Position numbers and translations under genes: made by a program. From assembly GCA_006739055.1 (NCBI GenBank), contig AP019702.1, positions 620,501-684,500 on the forward strand: a stretch of DNA of 64,000 bases. Reading direction: 5' to 3'. Positions 9,292-19,624 of this stretch are shown here, piece by piece; positions within the stretch are counted from its first letter, which is position 1; every line of letters starts with the position of its first letter. The notes below the pieces were generated by a model. That model was not told where the DNA came from. It searched no databases and worked only from the letters and a program-made list of their open reading frames with translations. The DNA is from Allostella vacuolata (GTDB lineage: Bacteria > Pseudomonadota > Alphaproteobacteria > ATCC43930 > Allostellaceae).

Positions 9292-10360
9292 GGCCGCTCC
9301 GAGCCGGGGCAAGTTTCTCGGCATCGACAAGGATGCGCGTCCCTTCGTGCGCGTCGAGGGACTGAGCCGCTACTTCGACGTGTCCCCGCCGCTCCTGAAC
9401 CGGGTACTGGAGGGCAAGCCGCGCCAGATCCTGAAGGCGGTGGACGGCATCGACTTCGCCATCGGCAAGGGCGAGACCTTCTCGCTGGTGGGCGAATCCG
9501 GCTGCGGCAAGTCGACGGTGGCCCGCCTGGTGGTCGGCCTCTATCGCGCCACCGACGGCTCGATCGAGTTCGACGGCCATGATTTCGGGCGGATGACGAC
9601 CAGGCGGGCGATGGCGCCGATCCGCTCGCGCATCCAGATGATCTTCCAGGATCCCTATGCCAGCCTCAACCCGCGCTGGCGGGTGCGCGAGATCATTGCC
9701 GAGCCGATCCGCGCCTATCGCCTGCTCGACGGCGACAAGGCGATCAACGCCCGGGTCGACGAGCTGCTGCGCCAGGTCCGCCTGACGCCGGCGGACGGCA
9801 CCAAGTTCCCGCACGAGTTCTCGGGCGGGCAGCGCCAGCGCATCTCGATCGCGCGCGCGCTCGCCAGCAATCCCGAGTTCCTGGTCTGCGACGAGCCGAC
9901 CTCGGCCCTCGACGTCTCGGTCCAGGCGCAGATCCTGAACCTGATGAAGGACCTGCAGCGCGAGCTCGGCCTGACCTACCTCTTCATCTCGCACAACCTG
10001 GCGGTCGTCTATCACATCTCCGACCGGGTGGGCGTCATGTACCTGGGCCGCCTGGCGGAGGTGGCGCCGGCGCGCACGCTGTTCCGCCAGCCGCGCCATC
10101 CCTATACGCGGATGCTGCTCGACACCATTCCGGACATGGACATGACCGGCCGGCAGCGCAATCCGGTGGCGGGCGAGGTGCCGAGCCCGATCAATCCGCC
10201 GACCGGGTGCTCGTTCCACCCGCGCTGCCCGTTCGCCAACGACCGCTGCAAGGTCGAGCGGCCCGAGCCGATCCGGCGCGGCGAGGCGTTCATCGCCTGC
10301 CACGGGGTGGAAGAGGGGCGGATCCCCGACGGGCCGATCGGGACGGCCCAGGCCGCGTAA
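9284..10360 (+). CDS. ABC transporter ATP-binding protein, DppF type
   Basis: 358-residue second ATPase. Walker A GESGCGKS begins at residue 70, then FSGGQRQRI signature, FLVCDEPTSALD Walker B, SHNLAV switch, and the C-terminal C-F-P-R-C cluster (CSFHPRCPFANDRC). Last gene of the importer operon: the permeases and the two ATPases together should move what the four tandem binding proteins capture. The second importer at 17696-21292 has no ATPases and might also use this pair, which is inference only. Confidence 0.94.
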   Translation: MLKAAPSRGKFLGIDKDARPFVRVEGLSRYFDVSPPLLNRVLEGKPRQILKAVDGIDFAIGKGETFSLVGESGCGKSTVARLVVGLYRATDGSIEFDGHDFGRMTTRRAMAPIRSRIQMIFQDPYASLNPRWRVREIIAEPIRAYRLLDGDKAINARVDELLRQVRLTPADGTKFPHEFSGGQRQRISIARALASNPEFLVCDEPTSALDVSVQAQILNLMKDLQRELGLTYLFISHNLAVVYHISDRVGVMYLGRLAEVAPARTLFRQPRHPYTRMLLDTIPDMDMTGRQRNPVAGEVPSPINPPTGCSFHPRCPFANDRCKVERPEPIRRGEAFIACHGVEEGRIPDGPIGTAQAA

Positions 10361-10373
10361 CGTGCCGCGCCGT

Positions 10374-10394
10374 GTCGCCCGCTGGGCGGGCGAC
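10374..10394. other. Strong hairpin after the importer operon
   Basis: GTCGCCCGC and GCGGGCGAC form a perfect 9-bp stem with a 3-nt loop, 14 bp after the ATPase stop. There is no T-run, so it may protect the mRNA 3' end or act with Rho rather than terminate intrinsically. Confidence 0.45.
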
Positions 10395-10543
10395 CGGCGG
10401 CGGCGGGCGGCGCCAGCAGGCGCATTCCTGCAACCAGAGCCGGGCAGATTGGCGAAGTCGGGCACGTCGGCATAGAAGCCGCCGGTGTTGGCCGGTCGCA
10501 GCGATTCCTGCGGTCGGCGGCAACCGGGGCTCCGGAGAAGTCG

Positions 10544-13087
10544 ATGACGCGTTCGAATTCGGCGATGATGCCCCAGACCGGCGCGGGAGCGGCGTCGACC
10601 GGGCTCCCCACTACCCCCCTGGCCTGGCTGTTCGGCCTGATCGCGATCGTGGCGGCGGCCGTCGGCGTGTTCGCCGTGCTCCAGGTGGACGCCACGGCCG
10701 ACTACAAGAGAGAGGTCAATCACACCCATCTGGTCCGCCGCGTGCTGTTCCGCCTGGACAGCGCCATGTACGCGGCCGAGGCCGCCGCCCATGCCGGTCC
10801 CACGGCCGGGCAGGCCGAGGGGCGGCTGGACAGGGAGGCCGCCGCCGCGCGGCGGGCGCTGGCCGAGTTCCTGCACCTGACCCAGGACAACCCGAAGCAG
10901 CAGCAGGCGGCGAAGGCGCTGGCGGACGAGCTGGACGAGTATCTATCCGACCTCTCCCTGGCGTCCGCGCGGGTCGAGCCGCGGGCGCCATTCGATGGCA
11001 TCGCCCGGGCGCAGGCCGATGTCGACACCTTGATCGAGCGCGCGCTCGCCGAGGAGGCGCGGTTGCTGGCGGAGCGCACGCAAGCCGCCGACGACAGTCT
11101 CCGGAAGAGCCAGGCGCTCTTCGCCGGGGGCAGCACCCTGGCGCTTCTGGCGCTGCTGGCGGCGCTGTGGCTCGTCGCGGGCGAGCTGCGCCGCCGGCGC
11201 AAGTCCGAGCTGGCGCTGCGCGCCCAGAGCGACCTGCTCACCGCCACCTTCCGGTCGATGGGCCAGGGCGTGCTGGTGCTCGACACCGACCTGCGGATGC
11301 TGGCCGTGAACCCCTGCCTGCGCGAGATGTTCGAGATCCCCGAGCATATGACGCCCGGGCACGCGACCTTTGCCGACCTCCTGCAGATCCAGGTGGACGA
11401 CGGCCACATGACCGAGGCGGAGCGCGACCAGCGGGTGGCCGCGATGCGCGCCGGCATTGCGGCCGGCGGGGCCGTCCGCTCGGAGTTCGTCCTGCGCGAT
11501 GGGCGGGTCGTCGAGATCGATCGCCAGCCCTATGGCAATGGCGGGATGGTCGCGACCTATACCGACATCACCGAGCGCCGGCGGACCGAGCGGATGAAGA
11601 ACGAGTTCATCTCGACCGTCAGCCACGAGCTGCGCACGCCGCTCACCTCGATCCGAGGGTCGCTCGGCCTGATCGTCGGCGGGGCCGTCGGCGAGCTGCC
11701 TGCCAAGGCGCGGGAGATGATCGCGATCGCCCATGCCAACAGCGAGCGCCTCGTCCGGCTCATCAACGACATCCTCGACATCGAGAAGATCGAATCCGGC
11801 CGCCTGCAGTTCGACCTTCGCAAGCAGTCGATCGGCGAGCTCGCGGTCCAGGCGCTGAAGGACAATGCGGGCTATTTCCAGCAGTATGGCGCCTTGCCGA
11901 AGCTGGTCGACCTGGCGCCGGGCGCCGTCGTCCGCGTCGACGGGGACCGCTTCATCCAGGTCCTGAACAACCTCCTGTCCAACGCCGCCAAGCACACCCC
12001 GCCGGGGGGCACCGTCACGGTCTCCCTGACGCGCGCGAACGGCCGCGTGCGGCTGTCCGTCCAGGATGACGGGCCCGGCATTCCGGAGAGCTTCCGCAGC
12101 CGGATCTTCGGCAAGTTCGAGCAGGCCGATTCCTCGGACTCCCGCCGCAAGGGCGGAACCGGCCTCGGCCTCAGCATCGCCAAGGCGATCGTCGAGCAGC
12201 TCGGCGGGCGCATCTGGTTCGATTCCACCGAAGGCGCGGGCACCGTCTTCCATGTCGAACTGCCGGAGGTCGGACCGGTGCCCGCCGTGCCCGCGCCCAC
12301 CCCCGCGGGTGAGCAGGATCCGGCGGATCGCCGGCCTTCGATCCTGGTGGTCGAGGACGACCGGGACGTGGGCCATCTCCTGTCGATGATGCTGGAGCGG
12401 AACGGCTGGCGGGTGACGGTCGCCCACTCCGCCGCCGAGGCATCGGGGCTCCTGGCCCACGGCCGGTTCGCGGCGATGACCCTCGACATCATGCTGCCCG
12501 ACGAGGACGGATTGTCCTTCTTCCGGCGCCTGCGGCGGTCGCCCGCCACCCGGACCCTGCCGGTGGTTGTGGTTTCGGCCAAGGCCGAGACGGCCCGGCA
12601 CGACCTGAACGGCGACGCGATCGGCATCGTCGACTGGCTGGAGAAGCCGATCGACCAGGACCGCCTGGGCCGCGCCATCCGCCAGGCCATCGGCACCCAG
12701 ACAGGGCCGGTGGCGATCCTGCACGTGGAGGACGACCCCGACATCGTGCGCGTCGTCGGTGCGGTCATGGGCGAGGCGGTGGAGGTGGTGCCGGCGACCA
12801 GCCTGGCCGCGGCCCGGGCCGCCCTGGTCAGCCGCGCCTTCTCCGTCGTCATCGTCGACGTCGGGCTGCCGGACGGCTCCGGCCTGGATCTGCTCGGCGA
12901 GATCCGCCGGCTCAGACCGCCCCCGCCGGTCGTGATCTTCTCCGCCAGCGATTTCGACCCGGCGTCGACGAACCAGGTCGCCGCCGCCCTGGTCAAGAGC
13001 CGGACCGACAACGACACGCTGCACGAGACCATCCAGAGGCTGATCGACGGCCTCTCCCTTTCCGCCGATCGCACCCGGGAGTCCTGA
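10544..13087 (+). CDS. Hybrid sensor histidine kinase with two receiver domains
   Basis: 847-residue membrane sensor kinase. Order: TM helix about 25-45, a periplasmic coiled region with many Ala/Glu/Arg to about 185, TM helix about 190-212, PAS-like domain about 228-345 (FRSMGQGVLVLDTDLRMLAVN), HisKA with phospho-acceptor His361 in SHELRTP, HATPase with NNLLSNAAKHTP, DDGPGIP and GTGLGLSIAKA boxes. Two receivers follow with phosphorylatable Asp648 (LDIMLP) and Asp772 (VDVGLPDGSG). The next gene begins 3 bp later and the third overlaps it, so the three form one signalling operon. The signal sensed is unknown. Confidence 0.93.
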   Translation: MTRSNSAMMPQTGAGAASTGLPTTPLAWLFGLIAIVAAAVGVFAVLQVDATADYKREVNHTHLVRRVLFRLDSAMYAAEAAAHAGPTAGQAEGRLDREAAAARRALAEFLHLTQDNPKQQQAAKALADELDEYLSDLSLASARVEPRAPFDGIARAQADVDTLIERALAEEARLLAERTQAADDSLRKSQALFAGGSTLALLALLAALWLVAGELRRRRKSELALRAQSDLLTATFRSMGQGVLVLDTDLRMLAVNPCLREMFEIPEHMTPGHATFADLLQIQVDDGHMTEAERDQRVAAMRAGIAAGGAVRSEFVLRDGRVVEIDRQPYGNGGMVATYTDITERRRTERMKNEFISTVSHELRTPLTSIRGSLGLIVGGAVGELPAKAREMIAIAHANSERLVRLINDILDIEKIESGRLQFDLRKQSIGELAVQALKDNAGYFQQYGALPKLVDLAPGAVVRVDGDRFIQVLNNLLSNAAKHTPPGGTVTVSLTRANGRVRLSVQDDGPGIPESFRSRIFGKFEQADSSDSRRKGGTGLGLSIAKAIVEQLGGRIWFDSTEGAGTVFHVELPEVGPVPAVPAPTPAGEQDPADRRPSILVVEDDRDVGHLLSMMLERNGWRVTVAHSAAEASGLLAHGRFAAMTLDIMLPDEDGLSFFRRLRRSPATRTLPVVVVSAKAETARHDLNGDAIGIVDWLEKPIDQDRLGRAIRQAIGTQTGPVAILHVEDDPDIVRVVGAVMGEAVEVVPATSLAAARAALVSRAFSVVIVDVGLPDGSGLDLLGEIRRLRPPPPVVIFSASDFDPASTNQVAAALVKSRTDNDTLHETIQRLIDGLSLSADRTRES

Positions 13088-13090
13088 TCC

Positions 13091-13475
13091 ATGCCGACCG
13101 AACCCCTGGTCCGGATCCTCTATGTGGAGGATGACGCGGACATCCGCACCATCTGCAAGTTCGCCCTCGAGAATGTCGGCGGTTTCGTCGTCGAGGACTG
13201 CGAGTCGGGCGCCGCCGCCGTGGCCGCCGCCCCGGCCTTCCGGCCGCAGCTGCTGCTGCTCGACGTGATGATGCCAGGAATGGACGGGCCGACGACGCTG
13301 GCCGGGCTGCGGGCGCTGGCGGTGACCGCGGCAGCACCTGCCGTCTTCATGACGGCCAAGGTCCAGCCGCACGAGGTGCAGCGCTATCGGGAGCTGGGCG
13401 CCATCGACGTCATCTCGAAGCCGTTCGATCCGATGGCCCTCTCGGACACGATACGCTCGATCTGGGAGCGCCGGG

Positions 13476-13483
<8 letters not shown>
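13091..13483 (+). CDS. Single-domain response regulator (CheY-like)
   Basis: 130-residue receiver domain alone. The acidic pair is VEDDAD near residue 14, the phospho-acceptor is Asp58 in LLLDVMMPGMDG, Thr is at FMTAK and Lys at SKPFD. No output domain, so it probably shuttles phosphate between the hybrid kinase upstream and the HPt domain of the downstream cyclase. Overlaps the next gene by 8 bp. Confidence 0.92.
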
Positions 13484-15095
<1,612 letters not shown>

Positions 15096-15096
15096 C

Positions 15097-15147
15097 CGCC
15101 GGGCTTGATCTGCACGGGCGGCGCATAGTCGCCGGGCTTGATCTGCA
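15097..15147 (+). repeat. Two 18-bp direct repeats containing FNR half-sites
   Basis: CGCCGGGCTTGATCTGCA occurs at 15097-15114 and again at 15130-15147. The first contains only a TTGAT half-site; the second continues into ATCAA to make a complete dyad. Both lie between the cyclase stop and the stress-protein start. Confidence 0.7.
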
Positions 15148-15179
15148 TCAAGGGAATCCGGCCGGCCCGGCGCTAGTGT
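15138..15179 (+). promoter_or_regulatory. FNR/FixK-type box with class II promoter spacing
   Basis: TTGATCTGCATCAA (15138-15151) is a perfect match to the FNR-family consensus TTGAT-N4-ATCAA. If centred at -41.5 the start of transcription would be near 15186, and a TAGTGT -10-like hexamer sits exactly at 15174-15179. The only downstream gene in this orientation is the universal stress protein at 15250, a gene type often induced by low oxygen through FNR-family regulators. Confidence 0.65.
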
Positions 15180-15249
15180 GGCGATGCCCTCTGGATCGGC
15201 CCCGGCCATCCCTGGGGAATCCAGTATCGCACGGCAAGGGGAGGGCACG

Positions 15250-16080
15250 ATGGCGGTCAAGAATATCCTGGTCCATGTCGACGAGCGGCCGGCAGCGGGG
15301 GCGCGGCTCGACCTGGCCCTGGCGCTCGCCGAGCGCGATCGCGCGCATCTGGCCGCGGTCCATGTCTACGGCACCGAGGTGTTGCGCGGGTCGGCCGGCG
15401 CCCGCCTGCCGCATGCCCTGCTCGAAGAGTTCCGGCAGGCAGCCGCCCTCCGCGCGGCCGCGACGGAGGCCCTGTACCGGCCGATCCTGACGGCCGCCGA
15501 TACCACCACCGAGTGGCGGACGGTCGAATCGCTCTATCCGGACGCGGTGACCCGCCATGCCCGCTATACGGATCTTGCCGTCGTCGGCCAGGACGACCCG
15601 GACAATCCGCTGCCGATGGACGGCATCGCCGAGACCGTCGTCATGGGCAGCGGCCGGCCCGTCCTGGTGGTGCCCTATGCCGGCCGCTTCCCCACGGTCG
15701 GGCGCGAGGTCCTGATCGCCTGGGACGGCGGGCGGGAGGCGGCGCGCGCGGTGAACGATGCCCTGCCGCTGCTGCAGCCGAATGCGCGGGTGACGGTCCT
15801 GTCGCTCGACCCGGACCGGACGGCGGCGGGTGCCACCGGCTATCCCGGCCAGGACATCGCCACCCATCTGGCCCGGCACGGCATCCAGGTCGAGGCCGCC
15901 TACTACGACAGCGGCGAGCTCTCGGTCGGCGACTGGCTCCTGTCCCGGGCGGCCGATCTCGGCGCCGACATGATCGTGATGGGGGCCTATGGCCATGCTC
16001 GCCTGCGCGAGCTGGTCCTGGGGGGCGTCACGCGGTACATGCTGCAGCATATGACGGTCCCGGTGCTGATGAGCCACTGA
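15250..16080 (+). CDS. Universal stress protein, tandem UspA domains
   Basis: 276-residue cytoplasmic protein of two Usp folds (about 1-145 and 150-276). The second carries the ATP-binding pattern G-x2-G-x9-G-T in GAYGHARLRELVLGGVT and ends PVLMSH as the family does. ATG at 15250 is preceded by agggga and begins AVKNILVHVDE, the normal Usp N terminus; the longer open frame upstream would run through the promoter. An FNR-like box upstream suggests induction under oxygen limitation. Confidence 0.9.
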   Translation: MAVKNILVHVDERPAAGARLDLALALAERDRAHLAAVHVYGTEVLRGSAGARLPHALLEEFRQAAALRAAATEALYRPILTAADTTTEWRTVESLYPDAVTRHARYTDLAVVGQDDPDNPLPMDGIAETVVMGSGRPVLVVPYAGRFPTVGREVLIAWDGGREAARAVNDALPLLQPNARVTVLSLDPDRTAAGATGYPGQDIATHLARHGIQVEAAYYDSGELSVGDWLLSRAADLGADMIVMGAYGHARLRELVLGGVTRYMLQHMTVPVLMSH

Positions 16081-16087
16081 CGGGAAG

Positions 16088-16117
16088 GCGCGGGCGGGGT
16101 ATCGTCCCGCCCCGCGC
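16088..16117 (+). other. Hairpin abutting the PfkB kinase start codon
   Basis: GCGCGGGCGGG and CCCGCCCCGCGC pair with one bulged C around a 7-nt loop, and the ATG at 16118 follows immediately. It would occlude the ribosome-binding region of the kinase gene in a read-through transcript from the stress-protein gene, or act as the 3' end of that transcript. Confidence 0.4.
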
Positions 16118-17020
16118 ATGATTCTCGTCTTCGGCTCCCTCAATCTTGACCTGTCCTTCGCCCTTCCCCACCTGCCGGTGCCGGGAGAGACCGTGCTGGC
16201 GCCGGGCTACCGGCCCGGCCCCGGCGGCAAGGGCCTGAACCAGGCGGTGGCTGCGGCCCGTGCCGGCGCCGCCGCCGCCATGTATGGCCGGCTCGGCGAC
16301 GACGCCTTCGGCCACTCCCTGCGCCAGACCATGGCCGAGGAAGGCATCGACGCATCCGGGGTCCTGGACGGCGCCTTGCCGACCGGCTGCGCGGCGATCG
16401 CGGTCGGGGCCGACGGCGCCAACCTGATCCTGGTCGGCAGCGGCGCCAACGGCGAGGCGACCGCGGCCCAGGTGCCGGATGCGGCGCTCGGGCCCGGCAC
16501 GACGGTGGTCCTGCAGCTGGAGGTGCCGGTCCAGGAGACCCTGGCACTCGCGGCCCGGGCCCGCTCCCGCGGGGCCCGCACCATCCTCAATGCCGCCCCG
16601 GCCGCGCCGCTTCCGCCCGGTGCGCTCGATCCCATCGACGTGCTGGTGGTCAACGAGATCGAGGCGGCGATGCTGACCGGCGCGCCGGATGCCGACGCCG
16701 CGGGGCGACGGCTGGCCCGGTCGGGTACGACGGTCATCGTCACGCGGGGCGGCGACGGCGCCTCGGCCTTCGTCGACGGGCAGTGCTGGCACATCGGCGC
16801 CCTGCCGATCCGGCCGGTGGATACCGTCGGCGCCGGCGACGCCTTCGTCGGCGTGCTGGCCGCCCGGCTCGATGCCGGCGATGAGCTGCCGGCGGCCCTG
16901 CGCGCGGCCAGCGTCGGTGGCGGCCTGGCCTGCCTCAAGCCGGGCGCGGTCGCGGCCCTGCCCAGCGCCGACGCCATCGCCGCTCATCTCGACCGGCTGG
17001 CCCCGGCGGTCCTGCGATAG
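16118..17020 (+). CDS. PfkB-family carbohydrate kinase (ribokinase-like)
   Basis: 300-residue cytosolic kinase. The first PfkB signature is GPGGKGLNQAVAAARAGA near residues 31-46, and the second contains the catalytic Asp in DTVGAGDAFVGVLAARL near 235-250. The N terminus MILVFGSLNLDLSF is typical of ribokinase-like enzymes. It presumably phosphorylates a sugar or nucleoside; no sugar transporter or isomerase lies nearby to define the substrate. Tail-to-tail with the YkgJ-family gene, with a single base between the stop codons. Confidence 0.85.
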   Translation: MILVFGSLNLDLSFALPHLPVPGETVLAPGYRPGPGGKGLNQAVAAARAGAAAAMYGRLGDDAFGHSLRQTMAEEGIDASGVLDGALPTGCAAIAVGADGANLILVGSGANGEATAAQVPDAALGPGTTVVLQLEVPVQETLALAARARSRGARTILNAAPAAPLPPGALDPIDVLVVNEIEAAMLTGAPDADAAGRRLARSGTTVIVTRGGDGASAFVDGQCWHIGALPIRPVDTVGAGDAFVGVLAARLDAGDELPAALRAASVGGGLACLKPGAVAALPSADAIAAHLDRLAPAVLR

Positions 17021-17021
17021 G

Positions 17022-17699
17022 CTACCCCGCGGCCAGCCGCCGGGCGGCAGCCGGCGCCAGCACGTCGCCACCGGCCAGCCATTTCTCTTCCGCGGCCGGG
17101 TCGTCGAGCGCGATCGCGAGCGCGGCGATCAGCTCGTACTGGTCGTCCGGCAGCCGGGCGGCGCGCGACGCGGCCTCGCCCGCCCGGGTCAGCAGCCCGC
17201 GCAGCGCCATCGCCTGGCGCGGCACGGGGATCGGCACCGGCTCGTGCGCGAAGGCCCGCCGGCAGGCCTCCAGGTCGGTCGAGGCGAAGGCGCGGCAGGC
17301 GAGCGGGCGGTCGGCATAGAGCCGGCACCGGCCATCCTCCAGGATCGGGCAGGGCAGGTTGCGGCGATGGCGCTCGGCCACTGCCATGTCGCGGGTCGTC
17401 TCGGCCGCGGCGCGGATGCGGGCGGCCATCGGCCCGGCCGCGTCGGGCGGCAGGGCCCGGACCGCGCGCGCCAGCAGGAAGATCTCGGCCGCCCGGGCCG
17501 AGACCACCTGATGGCAGCAATAGTTGCATCCCGCGCGGCACGCGACCGGCTCCTTTGCCGCCATGGTCTCGAAGGCGCGGTGGAAGGCGCGCGCGGCATA
17601 GGGCGCCCGCGTCTCCGCCCTGGGCGCGGTCAGGTAGCCGGCCAGCTGCCGGGCGATCCGGGTGCCGGCGGCCGCGTCCGGCAGGGCGGGCCTCCTCAC
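17022..17699 (-). CDS. YkgJ-family cysteine-cluster protein
   Basis: 225-residue protein with the metal-binding Cys pattern of the YkgJ/UPF0153 family: CRAGCNYCCHQVV in the middle, then CPILEDGRCRLY and PLACRAFAS. The family is thought to bind zinc or an iron-sulfur centre; its function is poorly defined. The frame is open further upstream inside the permease gene, but a GTG at 17699-17697 overlaps the permease stop as GTGA and gives a normal length. It is thus the last gene of the ATPase-less importer operon. Confidence 0.8.
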   Translation of the reverse strand: MRRPALPDAAAGTRIARQLAGYLTAPRAETRAPYAARAFHRAFETMAAKEPVACRAGCNYCCHQVVSARAAEIFLLARAVRALPPDAAGPMAARIRAAAETTRDMAVAERHRRNLPCPILEDGRCRLYADRPLACRAFASTDLEACRRAFAHEPVPIPVPRQAMALRGLLTRAGEAASRAARLPDDQYELIAALAIALDDPAAEEKWLAGGDVLAPAAARRLAAG

Positions 17700-18634
17700 C
17701 GCCGGGCGCCCGCCTGCTGCGGGTCGACCGCCTCCTGCAGGGCGTCCCCCAGCAGGTTGCAGGCAACCACGGTGACGAAGATCAGCAGGCCCGGATAGAC
17801 CGCGACCATGGGGGCGGTGGTCACCAGCTCCTGGGCGTTGGTCAGCATCGAGCCCCAGCTCGCCATCGGCGGCTGGATGCCGAGGCCGAGGAAGCTCAGC
17901 ACCGATTCCACCAGGATGACGCTGCCGACCGAGAGCGTGGTCGCGACCAGGATCGGCGACAGCGTGTTCGGCAGCAGGTGGCGCAGCATGATGCGCCACG
18001 GGCCGCAGCCGATCGAGACGGCGGCCACGACGAAGTCGCGCTCGCGCAGCGACAGGACGCCCGCCCGCACCAGGCGCGCCACCCCCGTCCAGCCGGCCAG
18101 CGCCACCAGGGCGACGATGCGGTAGACGCTGGCGTCCTCGCTGGTCGCGATCCCGGCCGGGATGCCCAGCTTCTCCAGGTCGATCGCCGCCAGGACGATC
18201 AGCAGCGGCAGCATGGGCAGGGCGATCACCCCGTCGCAGATGCGCATGAAGAGGGCGTCGACCCGGCCGCCCAGATAGCCCGCCATCAGGCCGATCACGG
18301 TGCCGATCGTGGCGGCGGCGACCGCGCCGACCAGCCCGACCAGCAGCGACACCCGCCCGCCATGGAGCAGGCGCACCAGCGTGTCGCGGCCCAGCTCGTC
18401 GGTGCCGAGGGGGTGGACCCAGGATGGGCCCTCCAGGCGGGCCAGCAGGTCGACCATCTCGGGGTCATGGCCCAGGGCCTGGCCGATCAGCGGCGCCAGC
18501 AGGGCGCCCGTCCCCAGGATGCCCAGGACGACGATGCTGAACATCGCCCCCGGCCGCCGCCACAGGCGCCGGGCGAAGCCGGGCTGCCGGGTCCGGGCCG
18601 CGATCGCGGCGGTCATCGTCGGCGCAGGGCTCAT
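17696..18634 (-). CDS. ABC transporter permease, DppC type
   Basis: 312-residue permease. The chosen ATG (18634) overlaps the stop of the upstream permease as ATGA. N-terminal hydrophobic segment (AMFSIVVLGILGTGALLAPLIG), then LGTDELGRDTLVRLLHGGRVSLLVG and an EAA loop RERDFVVAAVSIGCG...LLPNTLSP. No ATPase genes follow: the operon reads SBP, DppB, DppC, YkgJ. Confidence 0.92.
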   Translation of the reverse strand: MSPAPTMTAAIAARTRQPGFARRLWRRPGAMFSIVVLGILGTGALLAPLIGQALGHDPEMVDLLARLEGPSWVHPLGTDELGRDTLVRLLHGGRVSLLVGLVGAVAAATIGTVIGLMAGYLGGRVDALFMRICDGVIALPMLPLLIVLAAIDLEKLGIPAGIATSEDASVYRIVALVALAGWTGVARLVRAGVLSLRERDFVVAAVSIGCGPWRIMLRHLLPNTLSPILVATTLSVGSVILVESVLSFLGLGIQPPMASWGSMLTNAQELVTTAPMVAVYPGLLIFVTVVACNLLGDALQEAVDPQQAGARR

Positions 18635-19584
18635 CGCTGGCGGATCCGCGGGTCCAGCGCGGCATAGGCGACGTCGGCCAGCAGGTTGCAGGCGACGGTC
18701 AGCGCCGTCACCAGCAGCAGCGCCAGCAGCGCGAGGTTGAAGTCGTTGCCCATCACCGCGTCGAAGATCAGTTTGCCCATGCCGGGATAGCCGAACATCG
18801 TCTCGGTGACGAGCGCGCCCGAGACCAGCGCGCCGCAGTCGAGCGCCAGGATCGTGACATAGGGCAGGAGCGCGTTGCGCAGCGCGTGGCGCCACAGCAC
18901 GCGGCGGGGATGCAGGCCCTTGGCATGGGCGGTGCGGATATAGTCCTGGCCCAGGGCCTCGATCATGGCCGCGCGGATGTAGCGGACATGCCCGCCGACC
19001 GACGCCACCGTCAGCGTCAGGACGGGCAGGACCAGGTGGCGCGCGCGCTCCAGCAGGCCAGGGTCGCGGGCCATCGGCAGGCCGGCGGCGGGTAGCCAGC
19101 CGAGCTGGACCGCGAAGACCATGATCAGGATCAGCGCCAGCCAGAAGGTCGGCACCGAGATTCCGGCGAAGCACAGCGCGTTGACCGCGCGGTCGAAGCC
19201 GGTGCCGGCGCGGGCTGCCGCGGCGACCGCGAGCGGCAGGGCGATCAGGGCCGCCGCCGCCAGGCTGATGCCCATCAGCAGGGCCGTGTTGGCGAGCCGG
19301 GGGCCCAGCACCGCCGCGGCGGGCTGCGCATAGAGGCGGGAATAGCCGAACTCGCCCACCACTGCCTTGCCGAGCCAGGCGAGGTAGCGCTCCAGCAGGG
19401 GGCGGTCGAGCCCGTGGATGGCCTTCAGCCGGGCCACGTCCTCGGGCGTCAGGCGCGGGTCGGCCGACAGCAGCAGGTCGATCGGGTCGCCCGGCATCAG
19501 CCCGATCAGCCCGTAGCAGACGAAGGACATCAGGGCGACCAGGACGGCCGCCTGCAGCACCCGATGGACGAGGAAGCGGTTCAC
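18631..19584 (-). CDS. ABC transporter permease, DppB type
   Basis: 317-residue inner-membrane permease, beginning with the typical N-terminal helix (MNRFLVHRVLQAAVLVALMSFVCYGLIGLMPGDP). The EAA-type loop is DYIRTAHAKGLHPRRVLWRHALRNALLP and the C terminus is ALDPRIRQR. It starts 41 bp after the binding-protein gene and overlaps the DppC-type gene by 4 bp. Confidence 0.93.
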   Translation of the reverse strand: MNRFLVHRVLQAAVLVALMSFVCYGLIGLMPGDPIDLLLSADPRLTPEDVARLKAIHGLDRPLLERYLAWLGKAVVGEFGYSRLYAQPAAAVLGPRLANTALLMGISLAAAALIALPLAVAAAARAGTGFDRAVNALCFAGISVPTFWLALILIMVFAVQLGWLPAAGLPMARDPGLLERARHLVLPVLTLTVASVGGHVRYIRAAMIEALGQDYIRTAHAKGLHPRRVLWRHALRNALLPYVTILALDCGALVSGALVTETMFGYPGMGKLIFDAVMGNDFNLALLALLLVTALTVACNLLADVAYAALDPRIRQR

Positions 19585-19624
19585 GCCGGCGGGGTGCCGC
19601 GCGCCCGCAATGGCTGGCCGCTGC

